Source of the DNA: Cadophora sp. MPI-SDFR-AT-0126
Taxonomy: Eukaryota; Ascomycota; Leotiomycetes; Helotiales; Ploettnerulaceae
NCBI GenBank assembly: GCA_020747065.1
Contig: JAGMVK010000025.1
Location: 434,001-498,000, forward strand
Direction: 5' to 3'
Length of the DNA stretch: 64,000 nt
Below are positions 12,370 through 22,401 of the stretch, in pieces. The stretch's first letter is position 1; each line of letters begins with the position of its first letter. Both the position numbers and the translations under genes were made by a program. The notes beneath the pieces are model-generated. The model saw only the letters and a list, made by a program, of their open reading frames with translations, was not told the origin of the DNA and ran no database searches.

Positions 12370-13164
12370 GGCGATGGTATGTGTTTTGCGAAAAGAAGTG
12401 AATACTGAATCCGAATGTCAGCAGCTGTCCCAATGTCCGCTGTCCTTCCGCCGCATCGTCATCACCACCAGCAAACAAAGGGGCGCAGAGCCAGGCATAC
12501 TTATACAAGGATATCCGCTAAAGAACAAGTCAAATTAGGTATTGATAGGAGAGAGAATTGAATCCATCTGCTACAGTGAAGAAGGATTCATGGTCTGGTT
12601 GTGTCTGACGGGTCAGAGTAAGTGAAGTGAGGTGTTGGGTCGGAATACAAGTACAAGTAATGTACCAGACTTTCGCGACAAGGCACAGGTTGAGGCCAGC
12701 TTTCGAGCCATGAGGCGCTACGGCAGCCAGGACTGAATGATACGGACAAGTGACTCCGCCAAATTGCCCGATTGATTGTAAACAAAAGCAAGCCAAGATG
12801 AATAAGTGACAATCTTCCAAGCTTATTTCATTATTCAATACAAGAAGCAACATTTTGGACTCGAGACTACAGTACGGAATCAGATATTCAGCCAAAAAAT
12901 TACATGGTCAGCTAGATCCTTCTTCCCCTGTTCGCTGCCATTCTCGCCTCGGCTTCAAAAGGGAGCCGCAGCATTTCTACGGCAGACCAAATCAATCTTT
13001 CAGCCAGATATCGCCTTCCGCGTGTCAGTGGCTGAGACCGACAAGGCAAGGCTACAGTGACAGACACCAGATGACAACCTGTACATATTAATCTGGTCTT
13101 GATTCCTGCACGACGACGCTCCTCCCCCCTCGCACATCATTCACATCCACCGCATCAATGAGGC
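12370..13164. promoter_or_regulatory. shared SEC16/NEO1 divergent promoter region
   Basis: These 795 bases separate the start codons of two head-to-head genes and must hold both promoters and 5' untranslated regions. No clear TATA box is visible on either strand, as expected for housekeeping genes. A CT-rich stretch (about 13108-13150) just upstream of the NEO1 start resembles fungal pyrimidine-rich initiator regions. No reading frame in it looks coding. Confidence 0.6.
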
Positions 13165-16100
13165 ATGTCGTCGAGCGTATACCATCAATCAAATGCCCCC
13201 GAATTGCCAGCGGATGACTCGGATTCTGACCTCGACCTCGACATCCAGGAGCTTGACCCTATCACGACATCCAGTCCCTCAGGACCCTCCTCGTCGCGCA
13301 GAGATCGCAGACCCAAAGAAGAGCGGAGGACAGGCCATATACCATTACGGAACTTGCGTATGAGTGGGTTGCGGGGATTTGGCAAACGCAACAGAGGATA
13401 TGGAGATCTGGGGCGGGACAGAGATGAGGATGCCCATGGACTGTTGAACGATGGACCAGATCATTTGGACGGGGCAAATCGATTATCTGCGGGCAGCTTC
13501 AACAGTGCTGAAGATGACGCGCCATTACTCCCAGGAGGGGGCCATCGACGAAGACCCAGCCTCGAGGCCTTCAACAAGCTAGGATCACATATACGACTCC
13601 CCAGTTTCCTCTCGAATTCAGGATCCCAACCAGCACCGGAAAATGAAGAAGAGCAGGAAGAAGAACACGACCCGGCATCATCCCGAACAATCTCTGTCGG
13701 CACATCTCAAACCGCGCGATTCCCTCCAAATGCCGTCTCGAATGCGAAATATACCCCTATCAGTTTTCTGCCTCGAACTTTGTATAACGAATTCTCTTTC
13801 TTCTTCAACATGTACTTTTTACTCGTGGCGCTCTCGCAAGCGATTCCCCCTTTGCGGATAGGATACCTCTCGACCTACATCGTGCCGTTGGTCTTTGTTT
13901 TAGCGATTACATTGGGGAAGGAGGCTTGGGATGATATTGGACGGAGGAGAAGAGATACGGAGGCCAATTCAGAGGGATATACGGTGCTGTGTTTTGATGA
14001 GTTGGGGGTGGGAAATACGGACAGATATCATGCGAAGAAGAAATCAAAAGGAAAGGGGAAGTTTAAGAAGACATCGCTGGTCGAGCCGAACAGGTTATCT
14101 GATATTCAAGAAGAGGAAGAGAGTGCGGAAAGTGGAGGAAGGCGGCAATTGCCATCTTCGGAGGTTCGAGAAGTTATTCGAAAGTCTCGAGACTTGAAAG
14201 TTGGTGATGTGTTGAAATTGGGGAAGGATCAACGTGTGCCAGCCGATGTGGTAATACTGAAAAGTTTCACAAACGAGTCAGCAGCAGCTGTGGAAGAGGA
14301 GACCGATCTGCCACCAGTACCTGACTCGCTTTTGGTGGAACCAATATCAGATCCACCGATTGAGGAAACCACTGCCACCATAGCTGATGCCCGGGAATCA
14401 ACTACGGAACTGGGTAATACGCCCTCTGCAGATGCTGGAGGTGTGGGAGAAACCTTCATCCGAACCGACCAACTTGATGGTGAAACGGATTGGAAGCTTC
14501 GATTGGGCTCACCTCTCACTCAAGCCCTTGAGCCAGCTGAATTCGTACGGCTCAGAGTCGTTGCGGGTAAGCCAGACAAGAAAGTCAATGAGTTCATTGG
14601 GACGGTGGAGCTATTGCCCAAAGGTCGTAATGGTTATGATCCATATCTTCCCAGGCGATCTCCGCTTAACAACGAGGTGACTGCGGATGAGCCAACTTCA
14701 AATTCGGCTCCTTTGACCATTGACAATACCGCTTGGTGTAACACCGTTCTTGCTTCGAATGCAACGACCTTGGCGGTGATTGTTTATACTGGACCTCAAA
14801 CGAGGTCCGCACTCTCCACTTCTGCTTCCCGTTCAAAGACCGGTCTGCTTGAGTACGAGATCAACTCCCTGACCAAAATCCTTTGCGCTCTCACGCTTAC
14901 ATTGTCCGTTGTTTTGGTAGCTCTAGAAGGATTCGAGCATGTTGAGGGTCGTGCTCCATGGTATGTCAAGATCATGAGATTCTTGGTACTGTTTTCTACG
15001 ATCGTCCCAATCAGTCTGCGAGTCAATCTGGATATGGGAAAGAGTGTTTACTCGTGGTTCATTCAACGAGATCCTGGCATCGCAGGAGCGGTTGTCAGAA
15101 CGAGCACCATTCCTGAGGAATTGGGTCGAATCGAATATCTTCTAAGTGATAAGACTGGAACCTTGACCCAGAACGAGATGGAGATGAAGAAGATTCATGT
15201 TGGAACTGTCTCGTATGCAAATGAGGCAATGGATGAAGTCACCGCCTACATCAAGCAAGGCTTTTCAGTCCCTGCTTCTACAGATCCGAATCAACCATCG
15301 ATGCTCATTACTCCTTCATCAACATTTATGGCTTCTACCACCGCCACAGCCACCCGGACTCGTCGAGAAATCGGAGCTCGCGTACGTGATGTTGTCTTGG
15401 CTTTGGCCATTTGCCACAATGTTACACCAACGGTCGAGGAAGAGAATGGCCACACATTCACTTCTTACCAAGCTTCTTCGCCCGATGAGATCGCCATCGT
15501 CAAATGGACGGAATCGGTTGGGCTTCGATTGATACATCGTGATCGAAAGGGCATGCTTCTACAGTCGGTCGATACAGGTAGGCCTGTTGTTCGAGTCCGA
15601 ATCCTCGAGGTCTTTCCGTTCACATCTGACGGAAAGAGAATGGGTATCATCGTTCAATTTATGGATGGATTCGAGAAGGCAGGCGTTACCAGTCCTGATG
15701 CAGGCGAGATCTGGTTCTACCAGAAGGGTGCTGATACAGTCATGACTTCCATTGTTGCAGCAAACGACTGGCTTGACGAGGAAACTGGTAATATGGCCCG
15801 AGAAGGTCTCCGAACGCTTGTCGTTGGTCGAAAGCGTCTATCTGTTCAACAGTATCGGGAGTTTGCAGCCAACTTCAAAGAAGCTTCCGTTGCAATCAAT
15901 GGTCGTGATGCAGGCATGGCTCGTGTAGTATCCCACTACCTTGAACGAGATCTCGAGCTTCTTGGTGTCACCGGTGTAGAGGACAAGCTACAAAAGGATG
16001 TTAAGCCCTCATTAGAACTACTCCGCAATGCAGGCATCAAGATCTGGATGTTGACAGGCGATAAAGTCGAAACAGCTCGCTGTGTAGCAGTCTCAGCCAA

Positions 16101-17229
16101 GCTTGTCGCCAGAGGCCAATACATCCACACTATCGCCAAGCTCAAACGCAAAGACAACGCTCAAGACCACCTCGACTTCCTCCGCGGCAAGAAAGACTCC
16201 GCGCTTCTGATCGACGGCGAATCCCTCTCCCTCCTCCTCACCCATTTCCGCGCCGAGTTTATCAGCCTCGCTGTTCTCCTTCCCGCCGTAATCGCCTGCC
16301 GTTGCTCCCCCACGCAAAAAGCAGACATCGCCCACCTTATCCGCGATTTTACCAAGAAGCGCATCTGCTGCATCGGCGACGGCGGCAACGACGTCTCTAT
16401 GATCCAAGCTGCCGATGTGGGCGTCGGCATCGTCGGAAAAGAAGGTCGTCAGGCCTCTCTCGCAGCGGACTTCTCTATCACCCAGTTCTGCCACCTGACC
16501 AAACTCCTCGTCTGGCACGGCCGCAACTCGTACAAGCGCTCCGCCAAACTCGCACAATTCGTCATCCACCGTGGTCTCATCATCTCTGTAGCACAGACCA
16601 TGTACAGCATTGCCATCAAATTCGAGCCCGAAGGCCTGTACAAAGATTGGTTGCTCGTGGGATACGCCACTGTATACACAATGGCTCCCGTGTTCTCTCT
16701 CGTCCTAGACAAAGACGTCGATGAGAATCTTGCGAACCTGTACCCGGAACTCTACAAAGAACTCACCACTGGCTCATCACTCTCATACCGTACATTCTTC
16801 GTCTGGGTCGCGGTCTCCATCTACCAAGGCGGTATGATCCAGGGTCTCTCGCAGATCCTCACTGAAGTCGACGGGCCGCGCATGGTGTCCGTGTCGTTCA
16901 CTGTGCTGATTCTCAATGAGTTGACGATGGTAGCGTTTGAGGTCACAACCTGGCATCCAATTATGATTGTCAGTCTTGTGGGAACGCTGCTGCTGTATCT
17001 GGGAAGTATTCCGTTCTTAGGAGGATACTTTGACCTGGGATTCATTGTTACGCTGTATGTTGCCCCCTTTAAACCTGCGTGCTCTATTGTTAATTCGCTA
17101 ATATGGTGTAGCGGATTCATCTGGCGCGTCGCTGCTATCTCAGCCATATCCCTCATCCCGCCCTATGCAGGGAAATTGATCAGACGGGCGATCAAACCGC
17201 CGAGTTATCGGAAAGTCCAGGGGATTTGA
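13165..17229 (+). CDS. NEO1: P4-type flippase of the Neo1/ATP9 clade
   Basis: Exons 13165-17054 and 17112-17229 give 1335 residues after removal of a 57-nt intron (GTATGT...GTGTAG). The intron is a multiple of three without a stop, so unspliced RNA would also read through; splicing restores a normal last transmembrane region (IVTLGFIWRV). The protein has all P4-ATPase marks in order: actuator loop DGET near residue 437, the PISL motif in the fourth membrane segment, phosphorylation site DKTGT near 661, KGADT, TGDK, and GDGGNDVSMI in the hinge. PISLRVNLDMGK and the compact C-terminus place it with Neo1/ATP9, which acts in Golgi/endosome membranes and in yeast does not need a Cdc50 subunit. About 180 disordered acidic residues precede the membrane domain, and a Ser/Thr/Glu-rich insertion sits in the actuator region. 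Confidence 0.95.
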   Translation: MSSSVYHQSNAPELPADDSDSDLDLDIQELDPITTSSPSGPSSSRRDRRPKEERRTGHIPLRNLRMSGLRGFGKRNRGYGDLGRDRDEDAHGLLNDGPDHLDGANRLSAGSFNSAEDDAPLLPGGGHRRRPSLEAFNKLGSHIRLPSFLSNSGSQPAPENEEEQEEEHDPASSRTISVGTSQTARFPPNAVSNAKYTPISFLPRTLYNEFSFFFNMYFLLVALSQAIPPLRIGYLSTYIVPLVFVLAITLGKEAWDDIGRRRRDTEANSEGYTVLCFDELGVGNTDRYHAKKKSKGKGKFKKTSLVEPNRLSDIQEEEESAESGGRRQLPSSEVREVIRKSRDLKVGDVLKLGKDQRVPADVVILKSFTNESAAAVEEETDLPPVPDSLLVEPISDPPIEETTATIADARESTTELGNTPSADAGGVGETFIRTDQLDGETDWKLRLGSPLTQALEPAEFVRLRVVAGKPDKKVNEFIGTVELLPKGRNGYDPYLPRRSPLNNEVTADEPTSNSAPLTIDNTAWCNTVLASNATTLAVIVYTGPQTRSALSTSASRSKTGLLEYEINSLTKILCALTLTLSVVLVALEGFEHVEGRAPWYVKIMRFLVLFSTIVPISLRVNLDMGKSVYSWFIQRDPGIAGAVVRTSTIPEELGRIEYLLSDKTGTLTQNEMEMKKIHVGTVSYANEAMDEVTAYIKQGFSVPASTDPNQPSMLITPSSTFMASTTATATRTRREIGARVRDVVLALAICHNVTPTVEEENGHTFTSYQASSPDEIAIVKWTESVGLRLIHRDRKGMLLQSVDTGRPVVRVRILEVFPFTSDGKRMGIIVQFMDGFEKAGVTSPDAGEIWFYQKGADTVMTSIVAANDWLDEETGNMAREGLRTLVVGRKRLSVQQYREFAANFKEASVAINGRDAGMARVVSHYLERDLELLGVTGVEDKLQKDVKPSLELLRNAGIKIWMLTGDKVETARCVAVSAKLVARGQYIHTIAKLKRKDNAQDHLDFLRGKKDSALLIDGESLSLLLTHFRAEFISLAVLLPAVIACRCSPTQKADIAHLIRDFTKKRICCIGDGGNDVSMIQAADVGVGIVGKEGRQASLAADFSITQFCHLTKLLVWHGRNSYKRSAKLAQFVIHRGLIISVAQTMYSIAIKFEPEGLYKDWLLVGYATVYTMAPVFSLVLDKDVDENLANLYPELYKELTTGSSLSYRTFFVWVAVSIYQGGMIQGLSQILTEVDGPRMVSVSFTVLILNELTMVAFEVTTWHPIMIVSLVGTLLLYLGSIPFLGGYFDLGFIVTLYVAPFKPACSIVNSLIWCSGFIWRVAAISAISLIPPYAGKLIRRAIKPPSYRKVQGI

Positions 17230-18979
17230 ATTTGTCCTTGGCTCTCGGATGGAAGAAGGGGGGAAGTTGTGGACTTTAGCTTACGGCTGCAGCCTGTTCT
17301 AGTCTTGGAGAGCGGAGAATGGGAGTTGGATTGGATTGGATTGTATCATTGCATAGCGAGGTGTTCTTGCTTTTTTCCCCTCTCTCTTGTGATATTAGGA
17401 AGAGCAAGCGCTAGAATTTCAAGACTTTCTTCCTCCCACGATTCACTGCTTGACTGTCACGCGTATTCCACCTTCTCAGTGGGTATAAAATCCTCTTCCC
17501 GATTCTCCCTCCTTTCCTTCCTTTCCCCCATCAGATGCCCTTGGCCAGATCAAAACGTCCCATTCTCGTTGTGTAGATGGCACGACACGACATTCGCGGA
17601 GGGGTATCCATTATTTTGTATCTGTCAATAATTTCAGTTTGATACAGGTGACAAACATGGTACGAGACGGCTTTACGAAGGGGCCATGAGAAAGTCACAA
17701 ATAAATGGTGGGGATGAGATGAGATGATAGTGGTTAGTTTAATGACAACAAACTGTATCGTCTGAGCTCGGGATGAAGCTCAAGCTCAAGTACGAACAAG
17801 TCCTATTTGCTTCGTTTTGGAGACCCGCGACCAGACTCCAATATCAGCACTTGAGTTAATGAGGTGATAACTCAATATCCACGAGTTCCCTTACCAAGAT
17901 TGAGGTCTCTGCTCTCCGAGCATAGGCTATGAGCGATAAAGTTACAATCATTGACTGAGGATGTAAGAGCAGAAGGAAAGCGTCCTTTTTATATGAGGGT
18001 TCGGCTTCGGGGGAAGATGTTGGGAGGGCTAGCTGGTCTTGAATCGATAGTAAAAAAATGCTTGATAACTGAGACATCAATATCCGAAGATCAAATCATG
18101 AATCTAGTGACTAATTTGTCTTTTATATGATCATTCAAAGCAGTCTTTTGGTATGGAGTGCAGTTATGCCAGTGTCGGCGATTCAAATGATCGCGTGTAG
18201 AAAACTCAGTGGTCTTGCAGAAGATTTCGTTGGCTATGATTTCAACTAGGGGATAAGTCTTCGGATGGTTCTTAATTTGGGACCATACATTTTTGCTTGA
18301 TGACCTTTTACTTTTTTACTCTCTAGATCATCCACTCGTGAAGAGCTTTATGTTTACATTCCCTGTCCTCTTCGCGCAAGTCAATCTTTCCAGCTCAACC
18401 ACTTTCGTGCTTTGTTTACTCTAATACACAAGCCGGTGAATCAGGGGGTGCCAAGCGAGCGAGGCTAAAATCTAGCGACAACAACAACAAAAACCACGAG
18501 CGAGACAACACAAGAACAGAAGTCAACTTCTCGACCCTCTGAACACCGTCTTTACCGATAAGTTTCTCCACACAAATCATACCTTTGTATCCATTTCGTC
18601 TCCCTTGGCACCATCAACACAGCACATCTTTTGCTTTTCGCCAAGACGTGGAAATCCAAAGGCGGCGTCAAATTTCCCTCCCCACTCCTGCAAAAAATAC
18701 TAGGATGCTCGGCAAGACCCCATGTCGCCGAGCATCAGCCAATCCTCGCCGCAAGGCGCCACCAACAATTTGCGGAAGAGAGTCGTGTGTTCCGAGTGGA
18801 TCCGCATCCACCTGTCAGTTCGCTCAACCCTTGATAAGACGCAAGGCGGGCGGGCTGCCAGGGCGCATCTTTCGATTCTGCCATCTTCGTCATTCAAGCT
18901 CCCTTCTCAACTTCTATCTCAGCTTTTCTCTCTCTCCTGAGTCGAGGCGTCATTCGGGACCTCAATTGAACAGGTCGTG
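17230..18979. other. intergenic, NEO1 3' flank and DUF5672 promoter
   Basis: This 1.75-kb spacer has no frame that I trust. Frames at 17269-17631 and 18585-18980 lack a domain or coding codon bias; the second probably covers the 5' leader of the next gene. The part before 18980 is C/A-rich (AACAACAACAAAAACC near 18481), typical of a fungal 5' untranslated region. Confidence 0.5.
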
Positions 18980-19927
18980 ATGTTCGAAGCTGCGCTCCAG
19001 GCTAAGAAGTCGACGCTGCTTCTACTTGCCAAAGTCACGATCGTCTTGGTCCTTATCGCATCTGTGTTGCTTTTCTTCTCAGACGCCATTTCATCGTGGA
19101 CGACACGGAACCGCGATATATTCACGCCACACAAACCAACCGTAGCCACGAATGTCGCAGCCATAATTGAAGACCGACCGCTCAGTAATCTTGCCCCATT
19201 ACTGCTGCATTTCTCCTCAGTACTCGGCCCCAACTGGCCCATCGTCCTGTTCACAAACCCGAGTACCAATCCCCTCTTAGACGCATCAGCGCCTTTCCAG
19301 CGCGCAGTCGAGGAAGGCAGAATAGAGATCCGGGCTTTGCCGAAAGACACCTCGTTCAAGAACCACGCGGCCGTCTCGGAGCTTCTCACTGCGCCATGGT
19401 TCTGGGAACAACTAGCACCAGCCGGCCATGTGCTCCTGTTTCAGGCAGATAGCATCCTGTGCTCGAATTCCAAGACGAAGATGGAAAGTTTCTTGGAATA
19501 CGATTTTGTTGGCGCGCCGATTGATGTGCCTCTCGAGGGCAATGCTGGACACGGAGAAGGATACAATGGTGGACTCTCTTTGAGGAACAGGACGATGATT
19601 TTGGATATTATCAAAAAGTACAGTTGGATGGGAGAGAAAGCCGAGGGAAAGATTGTTCAGGATGCTTGTGTGACGAAAGCTCCGTGCTTGAAGTTCGAGG
19701 ACCAGTGGTATTATTCGAAGATGAAGGGCATTGGAGCGAAGCTGCCAAGTCAGGAGGTCGCGGCGACATTTGCAGTAGAGACGATTTGGTACGACACACC
19801 ACTTGGATATCATCAGGTGGATAGGTGGAATGCAGATAAAATAGATAAGGTGGTCGAGTGGTGTCCTGAGTATAAGATTGCGACGACGGATGGAATTGTT
19901 TGGCACGGGAAGAAGGAAGGAAGTTGA
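18980..19927 (+). CDS. DUF5672 domain protein, type II membrane
   Basis: Single exon, 315 residues from the first ATG (18980). The N-terminus is a signal anchor: a short Lys-containing start, then a hydrophobic segment at about residues 13-34, then a lumenal domain. The lumenal part has the DUF5672 pattern: VAAIIEDRPLSNLAPLLLHF, then PAGHVLLFQADSILC, then FLEYDFVGAPIDVP, then GHGEGYNGGLSLRNR, then FEDQWYYSKM, then FAVETIWYDTPLGYHQVDRW. The family is predicted to be related to glycosyltransferases and sits in Golgi-type topology; the ADS and EDQW segments would suit a nucleotide-sugar site, but no substrate can be named from sequence. Length is near the family norm and nothing is missing. Confidence 0.88.
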   Translation: MFEAALQAKKSTLLLLAKVTIVLVLIASVLLFFSDAISSWTTRNRDIFTPHKPTVATNVAAIIEDRPLSNLAPLLLHFSSVLGPNWPIVLFTNPSTNPLLDASAPFQRAVEEGRIEIRALPKDTSFKNHAAVSELLTAPWFWEQLAPAGHVLLFQADSILCSNSKTKMESFLEYDFVGAPIDVPLEGNAGHGEGYNGGLSLRNRTMILDIIKKYSWMGEKAEGKIVQDACVTKAPCLKFEDQWYYSKMKGIGAKLPSQEVAATFAVETIWYDTPLGYHQVDRWNADKIDKVVEWCPEYKIATTDGIVWHGKKEGS

Positions 19928-20119
19928 TCAGCGCAAGACGATCTAAGTGTACTCTAATACCTGTAGAACTTTACGAATGCTGATACCCAAGGTTATTTTC
20001 TGTAACTTGTTTTTGGTCCAGAATATGGGGAGAAATTTGGTATCATCCTTTCATCATTTTACAACGGCACTTCATCATATGTACATTATCATCTATTACA
20101 TCTACACACTCTTCGTCCT

Positions 20120-21121
20120 TCAATTACCAGCCATCTCATAAACCTCCCTACCCTTCTTCACCGTGTTCGACCTAAAGGCAGGCATCTCATGCCTCTGGTG
20201 AGGTACATCCATCTCCTGCCGCCCTTCCGGGTTCTCCACCACACGCTCAACCAGATATCCCTCGACTGATTTTCTCCTTCGTCGCCAAAGCATCCAAGCT
20301 CCCAAAGCAACCGCAAGTATCCCCAGTACAACACCGATTCCAATCCCAGCTTTCGCTCCCCCTGATAACGAACTGTCTTCAACTGCCACTATCGTCGCTG
20401 CGGCTGATGAATTGCTCGAGATCGCGACGCTTGATGTTGTGCTTGCAGTGCCCGTAGAAGACTCCGCGACGGGAGCCGCCGTGATCACATTAAATCCGTT
20501 TACGTGCATCCCAAAGACTACTGTTGGGCCGGCAGTCAGCTGTACGGTCGTAGTCTGCGATCCCCATGGCCCAGATGGTGTCGTAGATTGGTAAGCCAGA
20601 GTTTCGCCTTTGGTGAGGAGAGACGTGCATTGTGAAGGAAAAGAATCCTTCCCAGTGACTGGTACATTCAAGCCGTATTCCCTAGCATAAGTCAGTCTGA
20701 GTACGTTCTCTTGCGGACACAACTAGAGTGCCAATACGGTAACAGGGAGAATTTACGAAGGACAACAAAAGACTTGCTGCGTGCTCGAGCTGATCAGTAG
20801 CGTTTGAACCGCACTGTACGCACCAGGACACACAAATGTCGGTCCTAACAGCGTCGTCGTCGCAGTATCTCTATCACTCTGTCGCAACGAAGACGTAACT
20901 TCAGTCGGTAGACACGGAATCGCAGTCGGTACGATGCTCTCTCCAAAGAGAGGATCAAACGCAATCAGTTTCCCTCCGAGTCCAGCTCTCTGGGCATAAA
21001 GCTGCGTCGAGCAGGCTGCGATCGACGTCCATCGCGAACTGATCGGTAGCCAGGCTGTTGTCTTCCCGTCGACGACTTCAAGAGTTTTGTTGGGAAAGAA
21101 GAAATCGTCCGCATCGGACAT
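20120..21121 (-). CDS. single-pass membrane protein, unknown ectodomain
   Basis: Two exons, 21121-20757 and 20681-20120, with a 75-nt intron (GTAAAT...GCTAG), give 308 residues. The N-terminal 200 residues form a cysteine-containing ectodomain with VCPGAYSAV and FCCPSEYGL. A Ser/Thr/Ala-rich stalk follows, then one transmembrane helix (GIGIGVVLGILAVALGAWML), then a basic stop-transfer RRRRK and a short cytosolic tail. There is no ordinary signal peptide at the N-terminus, so the start could be incomplete or insertion may depend on the single helix. The ectodomain and the intron position match the N-terminal half of the gene at 35889-37413, so the two look paralogous. Function unknown; a surface sensor or wall-associated role is a guess. 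Confidence 0.8.
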
Positions 21122-22401
21122 GGTAATCTGCGCACTAAGAGAGACGGTTCAACGAGAGTCATAAAGCTAAAACCTTGCGACAGAGAGAGAATCACAAGAA
21201 AACATCGTGAAAGGAAACACTAGGGATATGGAACAAGCGAGAGGACAGCCTGCGTCCCGGTGGATTTCAAACCATGCCTTTCGTCACACTGAAACGTCTT
21301 GAAATGGAAGGTAGCTGCAGAACGCATCTTGGTGCGACTGGAAAGCATGGAACTAACGCTGTTGGTGTATGAGAAAGGAGTTCATCGGGTGAACCAGACT
21401 GCTGGGTCGGACATTGTACGAAAGGGGTCTTTTGGGATGAAAATGCTGCCGCTTTGAAGGATTCGGCGCTTAGGAACGTCAAAAGCGGCATCTCGGCACT
21501 ATTTTTCAGCTGCTAAGTGGATTATTGCTGCTGCATATACGAGAAGCTTCTTATGAATTGGAATTAATTCTTGAACTCTTATTACTTATGATTTCTTATC
21601 GCAACTTTTCTCGTTGAGACGACAGCAGGCATGTCTCCTTTCGCCGGCGCTGCGACTTGTTTGTTTGGGCATTGCGTAAGCAACACAGTTCCCCAAAATT
21701 ATGGGCTTCTGGCACTGATCGTTCTCATCATTCGTTTTGCTTTTGACGAACGGGATATCACTTCCTTCTAATATTTACACCGTTGCAACTTTAGCATGTT
21801 AATTTGTCCTTGAGCACTTTTGATTTTCTCCACCAGTCTTTATCCGAGACGATCTCGGTTATCGAGGTGCTCGATCGCAAATAAACGTAAGTTCATTCTA
21901 CGAGTCCTATCTGTATTTAGCCGACCAAGTTTCAAGCTTCCTTTGTGTGTTCTAACCTCTCTGTTATCTTGATATATAACACTACAGATATCTTGTATTC
22001 AAACAGGCACCTGAGAATTGAAAGTGGAGTTTCAAAGTTCACAATCGGGTATTATCCGTACTGGCTCTCGGACTTTTCTGATTCATTAAATCACGTACGA
22101 AAAGTGCAAATAGAAGTTTAAATCAGCCACACGAAGTGACAGAAGCCTCGCAAATTCCCACATGAGTTAAAGTTTATATGCCAGGTAATAATTGGTTTGA
22201 ATGCGGGGTGACCATAGGAAATGTTGGTTGGGTCAAATTCTGATTGGGCAGCCTTGTGGCGCGTGTGCCGAACAGTTCGCTCAGGCTGAAATTGAAGAGA
22301 TGTGCAACACCTCAAGACCAGCAATTTCAAACTCACAGCTACACATACAGGAGTATTATTCCACGAACCTGAGTGAATTTGGTTCTACGCATTCAATTCG
22401 A
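21122..22401. other. intergenic, promoter regions, no gene seen
   Basis: Spacer between the divergent membrane-protein gene (minus) and the HET gene (plus). The minus frame at 21267-21491 and the plus frame upstream of 22402 lack domain content. TATATAAC near 21972 is a TATA-like element about 430 bp before the HET start. Confidence 0.5.

Noticed and set aside
16093..16724. Overlapping frames opposite and within the NEO1 3' half
   Set aside because: They mirror the GC-rich third positions of NEO1 and have no independent features.
17269..17631. 120-codon plus frame after NEO1
   Set aside because: It begins with a non-ATG codon and its translation has no domain; the region is a 3' flank.
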